Positions 23,777 to 34,118 are shown, counted from the first letter of the stretch. The stretch is DNA of 64,000 nt from Halorubrum sp. CSM-61 (GCF_003781945.1 NZ_RJJW01000008.1:1-64000); one strand, 5' to 3'. A program made the numbers and translations. Notes: generated from the letters alone by a model not told the origin.

Positions 23777-25467
23777 CAGATCGGCTTGAGCACGCCGTCG
23801 CCGGGCTCGTAGCACTTCCCGCTCATCAGCGCGTCCTGGATCGCGTCCTCGACCGCGTCGGCGCCGACGCCGTGGTCGTCGACGACCGCCTCCACGACGG
23901 CCTCGCGGTCGGCGCCGTCGCCGTCGTCGAGCTCGCCCATCGCGTCGATGACCGCGACTTCGAGGTCGAGATCGTCGGCCGCCTCGCCGTCGTCGCCGGC
24001 TGGATCCGCGCTCTCCGGGTCCGCGTCGGTCGCGTCCGGCTCCTGAGCGTCCGGTTCCGCCGCGGTCGCATCAGCGGCCGCGTCGGCCTCCGCGGACTCC
24101 GCGGTGCCCTCCTCGGCCGAGGGCTCGTCGATCTCCTCGGGCTCCGGCACGTCGATGTCGGCCTCACCGGGGTCGTCGACCTCGCTCCCGGTGGAGAAGT
24201 CGGTGCCGAACTCGGACTCGATCTCCTCGCGCTCCTCCTCGTCGAGCTCGTACATCTCGTCGGACGCGGGCTCGGTCGGCGGTTCGTCGAGGTCGGCATC
24301 GCCGTCGTCTCCGCCGGATTCGTCGGCCTCGGTGTCGTCCGTCCCGACGTCGTCCGTCCCGGCGTCGAAGTCGCCGAGACCGTCGCTCTCGTCGTCGAGC
24401 TCGGTGGCAGGATCGGGTTCCGACTCGGAGCCGGCGGATTCCGACTCGGTCTCGGAGGGATCGGTGTCGGCGGCCGCGGCGTCGACGGTGTCGGCGGTGT
24501 CGGCAGTGTCGGCGACGTCGGCAGGCTCGGAACCGATCGAGTCGGTATCGGTCGAGTCGGCGTCGGCCGATCCGGAATCGTCCGTCTCGGTGACTTCAGC
24601 CGTTTCGGCCGTTTCGTCGCCTGTCGCCGCGGGTTCCGGCTCGGACTCGGAGGCAGCCTCGTCCGATTCGGAGGCGACCGGCTCGGGTTCCGATTCTTCC
24701 GTCCCTTCGTCGCCGACCGGCTCCGCCGGCGTCTCGATCGTCACGTCCGTCTCCGGAAGCGCGCCGACGGCGACCTCGCCGCCCTCGTCGGGCGCGATTT
24801 CGAGCGCGCGCACCTCGTCTCGGTCGCCGGCGATCAGCTCTAAGGCGTCGATCGCGAGCCGCCGGAGCGCCTCGACGTAGGCGGGCGAGGTGTCGTAGTG
24901 AGCGATCGCCTTCGGGATTCCCGCCGCCAGCGACGCGGGCGCGCCGCCCGATTCGAGGGCCGCGCGGAGCTCCTCGCCGCGGAGGTCGGAGCCGAGCGCC
25001 TTCTCGAAGACCGCGAGCCGGTCGAGGGTGGCCTCCGCGGCGGAGACGACCCACCGGTCGCGGGTGTCGGCGTCGACCGCGTTGAGGCTCTCGGGCCGGA
25101 CCGAGGTGAACACGCGGTCGGAGTCCTCCGGCTCGAAGGTGCGCGCCTTCCCCGTGAGCGCGACGAACGACGGCGGGTCGGCGCGCTCCAAGAACGTCTG
25201 CGCCTCCGGCTGGTACTGCCCGGCGTAGGTGACGAACGCGCCGGAGGGGTCGACGACGCGCCCGCGGCGCGTCTCGTCGTTCACGCGCTCGATCTCGGTG
25301 AGCACGCCGGCGACGAACAGCCGGTTCACGCGGGCCCCCGTGGGGGTAACCACGTAGTTCGGGGCGCGCTCCTCGTCGCTCTCGGAGTACGAGAGGGAGG
25401 CGTCGTCGAACTCGGCGGCGAACAGCCGGTGGGCGACCTCGCGGGCGCCCGGCCCGTCGTCGCTCAT
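23776..25467 (-). CDS. rpap1: RPA-associated protein (RPAP family)
   Basis: A 563-residue protein. The N-terminal 200 residues carry an OB-fold-like domain (NYVVTPTGARVNRLFVAGVL, RGRVVDPSGAFVTYAGQYQPE, FVALTGKA) typical of the COG3390 RPA-associated family, which forms a complex with its cognate RPA in Haloferax. Then comes a linker of about 250 residues made of Asp, Glu, Ser, Thr and Ala, and a short C-terminal helical domain (VVEAVVDDHGVGADAVEDAI, then SGKCYEPGDG), plausibly a winged helix. ATG at 25467 overlaps the rpa1 stop by four bases. The acidic linker is unusually long. Confidence 0.9.
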   Translation of the reverse strand: MSDDGPGAREVAHRLFAAEFDDASLSYSESDEERAPNYVVTPTGARVNRLFVAGVLTEIERVNDETRRGRVVDPSGAFVTYAGQYQPEAQTFLERADPPSFVALTGKARTFEPEDSDRVFTSVRPESLNAVDADTRDRWVVSAAEATLDRLAVFEKALGSDLRGEELRAALESGGAPASLAAGIPKAIAHYDTSPAYVEALRRLAIDALELIAGDRDEVRALEIAPDEGGEVAVGALPETDVTIETPAEPVGDEGTEESEPEPVASESDEAASESEPEPAATGDETAETAEVTETDDSGSADADSTDTDSIGSEPADVADTADTADTVDAAAADTDPSETESESAGSESEPDPATELDDESDGLGDFDAGTDDVGTDDTEADESGGDDGDADLDEPPTEPASDEMYELDEEEREEIESEFGTDFSTGSEVDDPGEADIDVPEPEEIDEPSAEEGTAESAEADAAADATAAEPDAQEPDATDADPESADPAGDDGEAADDLDLEVAVIDAMGELDDGDGADREAVVEAVVDDHGVGADAVEDAIQDALMSGKCYEPGDGVLKPI

Positions 25468-26738
25468 TCGCCCACCTCCGCGAGCGCGGCGCGGGCGTGG
25501 TCGGCCGGGTCGTCGTCCGCGAGTTCGAACTCGCTCGCGTCGAGGTTGGCGCCGTAGTCGTCGACCGAGAGGTTCCCGCGGACGCGGTACGCGCGCCCGA
25601 CCAGCGAGTCGGCGATCGCCTCGGCGACGACCTCCTTGTCCATCGCGTCCTTCGCGGCGTCGAGGGCGTCCTCGAGCCCGCCGCCGTACACCTCGGCGGT
25701 GAGCTCGTCGTCCAAGACGACGGTGACGGTGTCGGTGCCGTCGTCGACGATCGCCTTCACGCGCAGGTCGTCCTCGCCGTCCACGTCGCCGTGGCTCCGG
25801 CACTGACCGTTCTGGACCACGCGGCCGCACTCCGGACAGCGCTCGATGAGCCCGGAGCCGTCCCGGATCTCTAAGACGTTCCCGACGACCTCCACGTCGA
25901 ACATCCCGCCGGAGCCGACCGCCTCGGCGACCGACAGGCGGGGCGCGTCCTCCGCGACCTCCACGGGGTCGGGGAGGGGCGTCACCGTCGAGAACTCGGT
26001 GAGGTTGATCGACGGGACCCCGCGGAACTCCCGGACGTACACGTCCTCGATCCGGAGGTCGGCGCCCGGCTTCAGCTCCGACCGGGGCTGCCAGTCGGTG
26101 AAGGGAAGCTTCGCGGTGGCGTCGCCGACGACGCCCTCCAGGATCTCCGTCTCGCCGTCGCGTCCGGAGATCGTCTTCTCGTCGACCTCCAGCACGCGGA
26201 CCTCCACGTTACGGCCGCGGTCGCCCGCGTCGATGTCGACGAGGCTCCGGTCGCCGCCGACCTCGTGGTCGACTTCGACCTCCTCGTCGGCGATGGCGAC
26301 GGTGGTCGAGTCGTTGAGGTTGAGCTCCGGCGCGCCCTCCCACTCCCGGACGCCGGCGTTGCCGATCGTCAGGGAGTCGCCCGGCTCGAACCCGAAGTCC
26401 TGCCACGCGGTGTAGGAGATGACGCCGGTCTCGTCGGCGACCTCCCCCTCGCGGATCGTGAGGTCGTCGCCCTGGTACCGGATCGTCCGCGTCCCCTGCG
26501 TGAGCACGCGGACGGTGACCGTCACGCCGTCGTGGTCGGTGGTGATCTCGCCCACGTCGACCGAATCGGGCGTCGGCGTCGAGCCGCCGCCTCCGCCCCC
26601 GTGTTTCCGGCGGACGCTCTGTTTGGCCTCGTCGATCGGGACGCTGTACTCCAGTAAGTTCTGCAGGTCGGCTTTGACCTCCTCTTTGTCGACGCCGAGG
26701 TCGGAGGCGAGTTCCTCGGCATGGCTGTTGACGTCCAT
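25464..26738 (-). CDS. rpa1: Single-stranded DNA-binding replication protein A
   Basis: A 424-residue protein with an N-terminal helical part (MDVNSHAEELASDLGVDKEE) and three OB folds (starting near residues 65, 170 and 280). A C-terminal zinc finger, RCPECGRVVQNGQCRSHG, follows near residue 310. It coats single-stranded DNA in replication and repair. Length and the downstream rpap/rpe genes match RPA1 of Haloferax volcanii, hence the symbol. ATG at 26738 is chosen because the longer frame reads upstream into promoter sequence; CCCTTTTGTG about 25-30 bases upstream may be the TATA box. Confidence 0.93.
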   Translation of the reverse strand: MDVNSHAEELASDLGVDKEEVKADLQNLLEYSVPIDEAKQSVRRKHGGGGGGSTPTPDSVDVGEITTDHDGVTVTVRVLTQGTRTIRYQGDDLTIREGEVADETGVISYTAWQDFGFEPGDSLTIGNAGVREWEGAPELNLNDSTTVAIADEEVEVDHEVGGDRSLVDIDAGDRGRNVEVRVLEVDEKTISGRDGETEILEGVVGDATAKLPFTDWQPRSELKPGADLRIEDVYVREFRGVPSINLTEFSTVTPLPDPVEVAEDAPRLSVAEAVGSGGMFDVEVVGNVLEIRDGSGLIERCPECGRVVQNGQCRSHGDVDGEDDLRVKAIVDDGTDTVTVVLDDELTAEVYGGGLEDALDAAKDAMDKEVVAEAIADSLVGRAYRVRGNLSVDDYGANLDASEFELADDDPADHARAALAEVGE

Positions 26739-26904
26739 CGGGTCGAGGTTCGACGCGACCGCACAAAAGGGTTCACCACCCCTCGCGCGGCTGACCTCCG
26801 CGAGGTCGTCTCCCGCTCGGCCGATCCCCACGGAGCCGTCTCCTGCGAGGCCATCCCGCGCGACGGCCGGTAGGGCTAAACCGCCCCCGTCCGCAACGTG
26901 GGGC

Positions 26905-27285
26905 ATGGACGAGATCGACATCGACGCGCGCGTCACGGGGGAGCGGACCGTCATCGACGTGACCGGGACCCGCGACGTCGCCGTCGTCGTTCGCTCCGCG
27001 AGCGGCGAGCGGATCTACCTCCCACCGGAGAGCTTCGACGAGCCGATGTCGAGCTCGCCGTACACCTCGCCGTATCAGGGCGGGAGCGGAATCGACGGCG
27101 AGGAGAGCCCGTACGGCGGGGGATCGGGGAGCACCCGCGGCGTGATCGAGACCGCGGACGGGTTCCGGGTCACCCACCCGGAGACGGCCACCGAGTTCAA
27201 CGTGTACCGCGGCGACGACGACGGCGACGGTGACGACGACGGCGACGGTGACGACGACAACGACAACGGCGACGGCGAGGAGTAG
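26905..27285 (+). CDS. Uncharacterised haloarchaeal protein with Asp/Gly tail
   Basis: A 126-residue protein beginning MDEIDIDARVTGERTVIDVT. The first 105 residues look like a small beta-rich domain (RDVAVVVRSASGERIYLPPE, then TADGFRVTHPETATEFNVY) with a Ser/Pro/Tyr/Gly loop in the middle; the last 20 are (D/G/N)-repeats ending GEE. No catalytic motif is visible and I cannot name a function. GGGCTAAACCG (about 26873-26883) is a TATA-like element about 28 bases before the ATG. It is divergent from rpa1. Confidence 0.6.
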   Translation: MDEIDIDARVTGERTVIDVTGTRDVAVVVRSASGERIYLPPESFDEPMSSSPYTSPYQGGSGIDGEESPYGGGSGSTRGVIETADGFRVTHPETATEFNVYRGDDDGDGDDDGDGDDDNDNGDGEE

Positions 27286-27376
27286 CGGGAGGAGGAGGGC
27301 AAGAGCGAGTAGCAGCGACGACGAGTCGGCGGCGGCGAGAGAAGCGAGTCGAGGGGGACGGCGGCGTCCGCGCGTT

Positions 27377-28423
27377 TTACGCCACGTCTTCGTACACGGC
27401 CAGCGTGTCCTCGGTGACGTCCGACCACTCGCGGCGCTCGTACTCCGGGGGACCCTCGCGGTCGAGCGCGACCGTGATCCCCTCGACGATCGACTCCGAG
27501 TCGACCTCGACCTCGACCAGGCAGTCGTCGGGGAGCACCTCCGCGACGCCCGACCGGGTGGCGACGACCTGCGTCCCGGACTCCAGCGCCTCGGTGATCG
27601 TGATCCCGAACGGCTCCGCGTACGAGGGCGAGACGAACGCGTCGGCGGCGGCGTAGTAGTCGCCGAGCTCCGCCTCCGGGACGTAGCCGACGAACTCGAC
27701 GCGGTCCTCGATCCCGAGCAGCTCGGTGAATCGCTTCAGCTGGTCGGTCTGGTGACCCGACCCGCCGACGACGAGGGTCACGCCCGGACGGTGGAGCTTC
27801 CGCATCGCGTACAGCAGGTGCGAGATCCCCTTCTGATCGGTGTGTCGACCGACGAAAAACAGCATCTCCCCGTCGATTCCGAGGTCCTCGCGGACGTCCT
27901 TCCCGGAGAACGTCGGCGTCGAGAAACCGTTGTACACGACCCGCGAGTCGGCGTCGTACAGCTCCCGGATGTCCTCGCGGACGAGCTCGCTGACCGCGAT
28001 GTTGGTGTCCGCGGCGTTCGCGAGGCGGCGCTCGGTCTCGACCTCGCGGGTCGGCGGGTCGATGTTGCGGTCGCTCGCCAGCGAGTGGAACGACGACACC
28101 CACGTCGCGTCCGACGCGCGGGCGGCCTGTCGACCGGGCCCGTACCCGAACCAGTCGTGCGTGTGGATCACGTCGTGGTCTGGAGCGAGCTCGGCGAACC
28201 GGTCGCTGAGCCGGTCGACGCGGGCGGCGACGTCCCCCTCGCCGGTCTCGACGGGCTCGATCCCCGGCTCGTCGTCCGGCGCGAACTCCGCGGGCAACAC
28301 GAGGGTGGCCTCCACCCCGAAGTCGTCGCGGAGCCCCGAGAACAGTTCGCCGACGTGGACGTCGAGCCCGCCGGTGATGTTCGGCGGGTACCCCCATCCC
28401 AGCATGAGTACGCTCGGCGGCAT
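27377..28423 (-). CDS. Family 4 glycosyltransferase
   Basis: A 348-residue GT-B enzyme. The N-terminal half starts MLGWGYPPNITGGLDVHVGE, a motif of glycogen-synthase-like GT4 enzymes that bind the acceptor, and holds VIHTHDWFGY. The C-terminal half has FVGRHTDQKG, VVGGSGH and the retaining E-x7-E element SPSYAEPFGITITEALESGT. It probably transfers an NDP-sugar to a glycan or lipid acceptor; the substrate is not evident and no glycan operon surrounds it. ATG at 28423 lies in a short GC-poor gap with GAGTCGGCACTTAGG read leftward upstream. Confidence 0.85.
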   Translation of the reverse strand: MPPSVLMLGWGYPPNITGGLDVHVGELFSGLRDDFGVEATLVLPAEFAPDDEPGIEPVETGEGDVAARVDRLSDRFAELAPDHDVIHTHDWFGYGPGRQAARASDATWVSSFHSLASDRNIDPPTREVETERRLANAADTNIAVSELVREDIRELYDADSRVVYNGFSTPTFSGKDVREDLGIDGEMLFFVGRHTDQKGISHLLYAMRKLHRPGVTLVVGGSGHQTDQLKRFTELLGIEDRVEFVGYVPEAELGDYYAAADAFVSPSYAEPFGITITEALESGTQVVATRSGVAEVLPDDCLVEVEVDSESIVEGITVALDREGPPEYERREWSDVTEDTLAVYEDVA

Positions 28424-28547
28424 ACCTCCCCGTTTTGGGAGTCGGCACTTAGGTATGCCCCTCGTATCCCGGCCGAGCGGCTCGCGGGAAGTCGAAAGCG
28501 TGTGAAAAACCGGTCGAGAACTCCCGTCGATCCGCGTTTGGACCGGC

Positions 28548-28826
28548 TCAGGCCGCCTTCACGGCGTCGCGCAGCGCGTCCGTGCGTTCGGTGATCGACT
28601 CGGCGGCGTCGGCGAGCACGTCGAGCGGGTCGCCGGACTCCGATTTCACCGTTAGCACCGGCTCCGTCTGACCGCCGGACTGTTCGGGGTTCATGTCGTA
28701 GGTCGCGGCCGCGACGTCGTCGGTCTCCAGCAGGACGCCCTTCAACACGTTCATGAACGTGTGGTCCTCGCCGGCGATCTCGATGCGGAGTTCCGTGTCG
28801 GTCTTCTCGATGACCCGCAGTTCCAT
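28548..28826 (-). CDS. rpoL: DNA-directed RNA polymerase subunit Rpo11 (L)
   Basis: A 92-residue protein with the Rpb11/RpoL signature: [20 protein letters not shown] then [19 protein letters not shown], and a C-terminal helix ([18 protein letters not shown]). It pairs with Rpo3 to form the assembly platform equivalent to the alpha dimer. ATG at 28826 is chosen since family members begin MEL(R/K)V; the longer frame from 28898 reads through the promoter. It stands alone, divergent from the GNAT gene. Confidence 0.95.
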   Translation of the reverse strand: MELRVIEKTDTELRIEIAGEDHTFMNVLKGVLLETDDVAAATYDMNPEQSGGQTEPVLTVKSESGDPLDVLADAAESITERTDALRDAVKAA

Positions 28827-28939
28827 GTTCGTGACGTCGAGCGAGCGGCGTTTCAAGCTTTCGTCTCCCGTATATCGGGAGCTGCGACCGACCCGCACGC
28901 GACCCGAAAGCGTATGCCGCCGGCTCCGGTGGCCGCCGT

Positions 28940-29527
28940 ATGGAGATCCGACGCCTGTCGGCCGACGAGGAGGCCCTCCGTCGCTACGCGGCGGAGCTGT
29001 GGCTCCCCTACCACCGCGATCTCGAAGCGAACGTGGCGACGCACGCGCTGGCGGACCGACCCGACGAGGAGCTGATCGCGGCGGAGACCCGGTTCCGGCT
29101 CGACCTGCTCCGCGAGGACGCGGACCGTCGCCTCTGGGTCGTCGCGGTCGACGCCGGGGTCAACGGGGACGGTGTCGACCGCGAGGACTTCGACCCCGAG
29201 CGCCTCGACCCCGGGAATCCCGCGGCTCCCGGTGCACCCGGCTCCGACCGCGGTCTCGTAGCGTTCGTCTCGACGAGCGTCGACGAGTGTCCCACCGTGT
29301 TCGACCGGCCCGATCGGCTCGTGGTCGGCGACATCTACGTCAGCGAGCCGTACCGCGGGACCGGGATCGCGAGCCGGCTGATGGAGCGCGCCGTGATCGA
29401 TGCCCGCGAGGCGGACTGCGGCGAGCTCCGGCTCGACGTCGACGTCGACAACGAGCGGGCGATGGCGTTCTACGAGAAACAGGGGTTCGAGCCGTATCGC
29501 AAGCAGCTGACGCGGGAGGTGGAGTAG
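28940..29527 (+). CDS. GNAT-family N-acetyltransferase
   Basis: A 195-residue protein. [20 protein letters not shown] (residues about 131-150) contains the acetyl-CoA pyrophosphate loop RGTGIA, and [20 protein letters not shown] is the usual C-terminal GNAT strand-helix. The N-terminal part ([20 protein letters not shown]) is standard. An Asp/Pro/Gly insertion (residues about 80-105) is unusual. The acceptor is unknown. The ATG at 28940 begins 114 bases from the divergent rpoL start, so the two genes share a promoter region. Confidence 0.85.
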   Translation: MEIRRLSADEEALRRYAAELWLPYHRDLEANVATHALADRPDEELIAAETRFRLDLLREDADRRLWVVAVDAGVNGDGVDREDFDPERLDPGNPAAPGAPGSDRGLVAFVSTSVDECPTVFDRPDRLVVGDIYVSEPYRGTGIASRLMERAVIDAREADCGELRLDVDVDNERAMAFYEKQGFEPYRKQLTREVE

Positions 29528-29534
29528 GTGGACG

Positions 29535-29615
29535 GGTTATAAGCGATCATTGCCGTCGCTCACAGTTCTTTTAAATACCGATGCGCGAACACCGATCTGC
29601 GATACCCACTCCCCT
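29535..29615 (+). repeat. Solo terminal module of the dispersed repeat family
   Basis: TTATAAGCGATC (29537-29548), TTTTAAATAC (29569-29578) and ATCTGCGATACCCACTCCC (29595-29613). The same three elements occur at 41428-41503 with the same spacing (32-33 bases between the AT boxes, 21 bases from the second box to the ACCGATCTGC segment), but there they adjoin the body of copy D. Here no body follows on either side, so this is an isolated end. It occupies the gap between the GNAT gene and the FAD oxidoreductase. Confidence 0.65.
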
Positions 29616-29747
29616 AATCTCCCGCCGCGTGTCTGTACTGATCGCAGCCGGACCCGGCTGTGCTCGCTACCGAGGGTTTCAACGGGCCCGTCGGCCCTCG
29701 GAGGCGCCCGCCCTCGTTTTTAAGGCGTATCGGTGACAGGCGAGCGC

Positions 29748-31013
<1,266 letters not shown>

Positions 31014-31022
31014 GGAGTCGTC

Positions 31023-31469
31023 TCAGGCGTCGTCGGCCGCGTCGAAGTCCGCCTCGTCGTCCTCCTCTACCACTTCCACGTCGCGTCCGTCGTCCTTCTT
31101 CGGGATCTCGACCTGAAGGGTGCCGTTCCGCGTGAGCGTCGCGTTCGCGCCCCGCGGCGTCACGTTCGCGTCGGGGGGGAGCTCGGCGCTGCCCGAGAGC
31201 GAGACGCCGCGACCCGGGAACAGCATCTCGTAGCCGTCGTAGAAGTCGCGGAACCGGTCGAGCTGGACCTCGACGGTGTGATCGAGGAACGTCACGTTCA
31301 GGTCCTCGCCGCGGACGCCCGGGGCGTCGAAGACGACGAGGTACGCGTCGTCGCTCTCCAAGAGGTCGTACGAGAGCGGGCGGCGCTCCTGCATCTTGCT
31401 CCACCCGCGGCCGAGGCGTTCGAGCGCGCGGCGGACGATCGACCGCCCGGCCTCGACGAGTTCGCTCAC
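31023..31469 (-). CDS. Hsp20/alpha-crystallin family small heat-shock protein
   Basis: A 148-residue protein with an alpha-crystallin-like domain: LVVFDAPGVRGEDLNVTFLD, then SLSGSAELPPDANVTPRGAN, then LTRNGTLQVEIPKKD, where G-x-L-x-V/I-x-I-P is the family's closing motif. The N-terminal helix (SIVRRALERLGRGWSKMQER) may mediate assembly; the C-terminus is an acidic tail. It would hold unfolding proteins in the cytoplasm. It starts with GTG at 31469, three bases after the stop of the zinc-ribbon gene, so they form a two-gene operon. Confidence 0.85.
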   Translation of the reverse strand: MSELVEAGRSIVRRALERLGRGWSKMQERRPLSYDLLESDDAYLVVFDAPGVRGEDLNVTFLDHTVEVQLDRFRDFYDGYEMLFPGRGVSLSGSAELPPDANVTPRGANATLTRNGTLQVEIPKKDDGRDVEVVEEDDEADFDAADDA

Positions 31470-31472
31470 GGG

Positions 31473-31628
31473 CTACACCTCGATCTCGGCGAGGTCGCTC
31501 CCGCCGCAGTACGGGCACGACAGGTCCTCGACCGCGTGGTCGTCGGGCACGTCGTAGGTGTAGTGGTTCTCGAACATGTCGAGCTCGCAGTCGTCGCTCT
31601 CGCATTTGACCTCCATCGTCGATGGCAT
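31473..31628 (-). CDS. Small zinc-ribbon protein (47-51 aa)
   Basis: Read directly from the sequence. From the internal Met the protein begins MEVKCESDDCELDMFENHYT and has a second Cys pair, SCPYCGGSDL, ending in AEIEV: a CxxxxC ... CxxC zinc-binding layout. Two in-frame ATGs are possible, 31628 (adding MPST) and 31616. GTTTAAGCCC (about 31653-31662) puts transcription start near 31632, which favours 31628 slightly. Short proteins of this pattern are conserved in haloarchaea without known function. The gene lies directly upstream of the Hsp20 gene with only three bases between. Confidence 0.75.
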   Translation of the reverse strand: MPSTMEVKCESDDCELDMFENHYTYDVPDDHAVEDLSCPYCGGSDLAEIEV

Positions 31629-31726
31629 ATACCGACGTGTTGTGTCGGCGAGGGCTTAAACGGCGTGGCGGCGGCGGTCGAGGCGCGCGGAGCGTGCCCG
31701 TCGTGGCGGTGTGGCCGCCGTGGCGA

Positions 31727-32122
31727 TCAGACCCCAGGTCCGCGAAGCCGCTTGGGGACGACGGTTCGCTCGGCGAGCAACGTGACGAGGATCCCGAGCG
31801 CGACCCCCGCCCAGACGCCCGGACCGTACGGGAAAAGCGCCGGGGCGAGCGCGAGCGACACGCCGAGCCAGACGGACGCGAGGAGGATCCCCGCGCCAGC
31901 GGCGACGTACGCCAGCGTCTCGCGGCGGTCGCTCGGAACCCGGTCCCGCGCTAGCCACGCGATCGGTCCGAAGACGAGGGCGGTCCCGGCCGCCCACGCG
32001 GTCGCGACTCCCCACGGGCGCGGTTCGGCGGCGTAGAACTGTCCCGCGGCGAAGAGGCAGACGCCGGCGATCACGACGTACTGCACGACGCGCAGTCGGG
32101 TCGAAACCGTCTCGGAGGGCAT
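31727..32122 (-). CDS. Four-helix membrane protein, uncharacterised
   Basis: A 131-residue protein with four hydrophobic segments (VVQYVVIAGVCLFAAGQFY; GVATAWAAGTALVFGPIAWL; TLAYVAAGAGILLASVWLGV; GVWAGVALGILVTLLAE) and no recognisable motif. ATG at 32122 is chosen because the first helix begins about 12 residues later; the longer frame from 32464 overlaps the divergent radical-SAM gene. CCGATATAAGCG (about 32144-32155), read leftward, is a plausible promoter. Confidence 0.65.
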   Translation of the reverse strand: MPSETVSTRLRVVQYVVIAGVCLFAAGQFYAAEPRPWGVATAWAAGTALVFGPIAWLARDRVPSDRRETLAYVAAGAGILLASVWLGVSLALAPALFPYGPGVWAGVALGILVTLLAERTVVPKRLRGPGV

Positions 32123-32236
32123 GAGTCTCGATCCCGGGCGGTCCGATATAAGCGATTCCCCGCCGCGTTCCGGGCTGTGCGTTCCGCCCTCGCGTTCCGC
32201 ACGCTTTTCCCGTCTCGGCCGACTACGGTGGGTAAC

Positions 32237-34114
32237 ATGACCGATTCGCCCGCGTCGGGCCGGGGCTCGCTCCCGCCCGACCCGAACGACCTCTCCGTCA
32301 CCGTCGTCGACGGCTACGTCGACGAGCCGGCCCACTTCGGCGTGCCGCCGTACATCTCGACGTATCCGCGGTACACGGCCGGCGCGCTCGTCGACGCGGG
32401 CGTCCCCGAGTCGCAGGTCACCTACCACACTATCGACGAGCTCCGCGACGACCGGAGCAAGCACGCCGACGTCGCGAACGCGGACCTCATGGTGTACGTC
32501 GGCGGGATGACGGTCCCCGGGAAGTACGTCGGCGGCACCCCCGCCGAGCCGGACGAGGTGCGCGAGCTGGGGTGGACCGCCGACGGCGTCACCCTGCTGG
32601 GCGGCCCCGTGCGGTTCGGGGTCGGCGACGAGAACGCGGGCGCGACCGAGACCGAGCGCGACGACCTCGACTACGACTTCGTCGCCATGGGCGACGTGGA
32701 GGCGGCCGCGTACGACCTCGTCAGCGAGGGGTTAGAGGGGTTCGGCAACCGGATGCGCGACAACGCCGAGATCGACCGGTGGGCCGAGAAGGGGGCGTTC
32801 GTCGTCGAGCAACATCCGAACCACCCCGACTACCTCATCTGCGAGATGGAGACCTCTCGCGGCTGCGCCTACCGGTGTTCCTTCTGCACGGAGCCGCTCT
32901 ACGGCAGCCCGGCGTTCCGCGAGGCGCGGTCGGTCGTCGACGAGGTCGACGCGCTCTCCGACCGGGGAGTCAAACACTTCCGGCTCGGCCGGCAGGCCGA
33001 CATCCTCGCGTTCGGCGGCGACGGCGAAGCACCGAATCCCGACGCGCTCCGGGAGCTGTACGGCGGGATCCGTGAGGTCGCCCCCGACCTCCGGACGCTC
33101 CACCTCGACAACATGAACCCGGTGACGATCACGGACTACCCGGAGGCCTCGCGCGAGGCGATCCGCGTGATCGCCGAGCACAACACGCCCGGCGACACCG
33201 CGGCGTTCGGACTCGAGTCGGCGGACCCGGTCGTCCAAGAAGAGAACAACCTGCTCGTCACCGCCGAGGAGTGTCTGGAAGCCGTCCGCGTCGTCAACGA
33301 GGAGGGCGGCTGGCGGCCGGGCGACGCGCCGGAGACGACGCCCGGCGACGACGACCGGGTGACCGGTCCCTCGACCGGCCCCGACGCCTCGCCGCGGCTC
33401 CCGAAGCTCCTCCCGGGGATCAACCTCGTCCACGGGCTCGCGGGCGAGCGTCCGGAGACCTACGAGCACAACAAGGAGTTCCTCCAGACCGTCTACGACG
33501 AGGGGCTGATGCTCCGCCGGATCAACATCCGGCAGGTGATGGCGTTCGCGGGCACGGAGATGGCCGAGACGGGCGCCGACATCGCACAGGAGCACAAAGA
33601 CCAGTTCCAGGCGTACAAGAAGGAGGTGCGCGAGACGGTCGACAACCCCATGCTCGACCGCGTCGTCCCGCCGGGGACGGTCCTCCCCGACGTGCACTTG
33701 GAGTACCACCAGGACGGCAAGACGTTCGGGCGCCAGCTCGGCACGTACGCGCTCCTCGTCGCCGTCCCCGGCGAGCGCGAGCTCGGCACCGCGATCGACG
33801 TGGCGATCACGGACCACGGCTACCGCTCCGTCACGGGCGTCCCGTACCCCCTCGACGTCAACGCGGCGTCGATGGACGAGCTGACCGCGATTCCCGGCAT
33901 CAACCGGAGCAAGGCGGGAGACGTCGTGGTGGGGCGGCCGTACGGCTCGATCGACGAGGTCGACTCCGGCGTCGCCGACCTCTCGCGGTTCGCCGTCGCC
34001 GACGACACGGACGTTCCGATCCCGGGCCGCGACCGCGCCGGGTCCGGTCCCGGGCCCGCCGCGCGCTCGCTGCTCGACCGGCGCGACGGCTCCTCCGTCG
34101 GCCGCGGGGACTGA
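32237..34114 (+). CDS. Radical SAM protein with C-terminal helix-hairpin-helix
   Basis: A 625-residue protein. The 4Fe-4S/SAM site is SRGCAYRCSFCTEP (CxxxCxxC, residues about 211-221), followed by a radical-SAM barrel (HFRLGRQADILAFGGDG, LHLDNMNPVTI, FGLESADPVVQEENN). Near residue 555 NAASMDELTAIPGINRSKAG is a helix-hairpin-helix, suggesting binding of nucleic acid. The domain order resembles COG1031, an archaeal group of unknown substrate. ATG at 32237 follows CGCTTTTCCC by about 30 bases. The downstream MBL gene begins four bases after its stop, so the two are co-transcribed. Confidence 0.85.
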   Translation: MTDSPASGRGSLPPDPNDLSVTVVDGYVDEPAHFGVPPYISTYPRYTAGALVDAGVPESQVTYHTIDELRDDRSKHADVANADLMVYVGGMTVPGKYVGGTPAEPDEVRELGWTADGVTLLGGPVRFGVGDENAGATETERDDLDYDFVAMGDVEAAAYDLVSEGLEGFGNRMRDNAEIDRWAEKGAFVVEQHPNHPDYLICEMETSRGCAYRCSFCTEPLYGSPAFREARSVVDEVDALSDRGVKHFRLGRQADILAFGGDGEAPNPDALRELYGGIREVAPDLRTLHLDNMNPVTITDYPEASREAIRVIAEHNTPGDTAAFGLESADPVVQEENNLLVTAEECLEAVRVVNEEGGWRPGDAPETTPGDDDRVTGPSTGPDASPRLPKLLPGINLVHGLAGERPETYEHNKEFLQTVYDEGLMLRRINIRQVMAFAGTEMAETGADIAQEHKDQFQAYKKEVRETVDNPMLDRVVPPGTVLPDVHLEYHQDGKTFGRQLGTYALLVAVPGERELGTAIDVAITDHGYRSVTGVPYPLDVNAASMDELTAIPGINRSKAGDVVVGRPYGSIDEVDSGVADLSRFAVADDTDVPIPGRDRAGSGPGPAARSLLDRRDGSSVGRGD

Positions 34115-34118
34115 GCCG

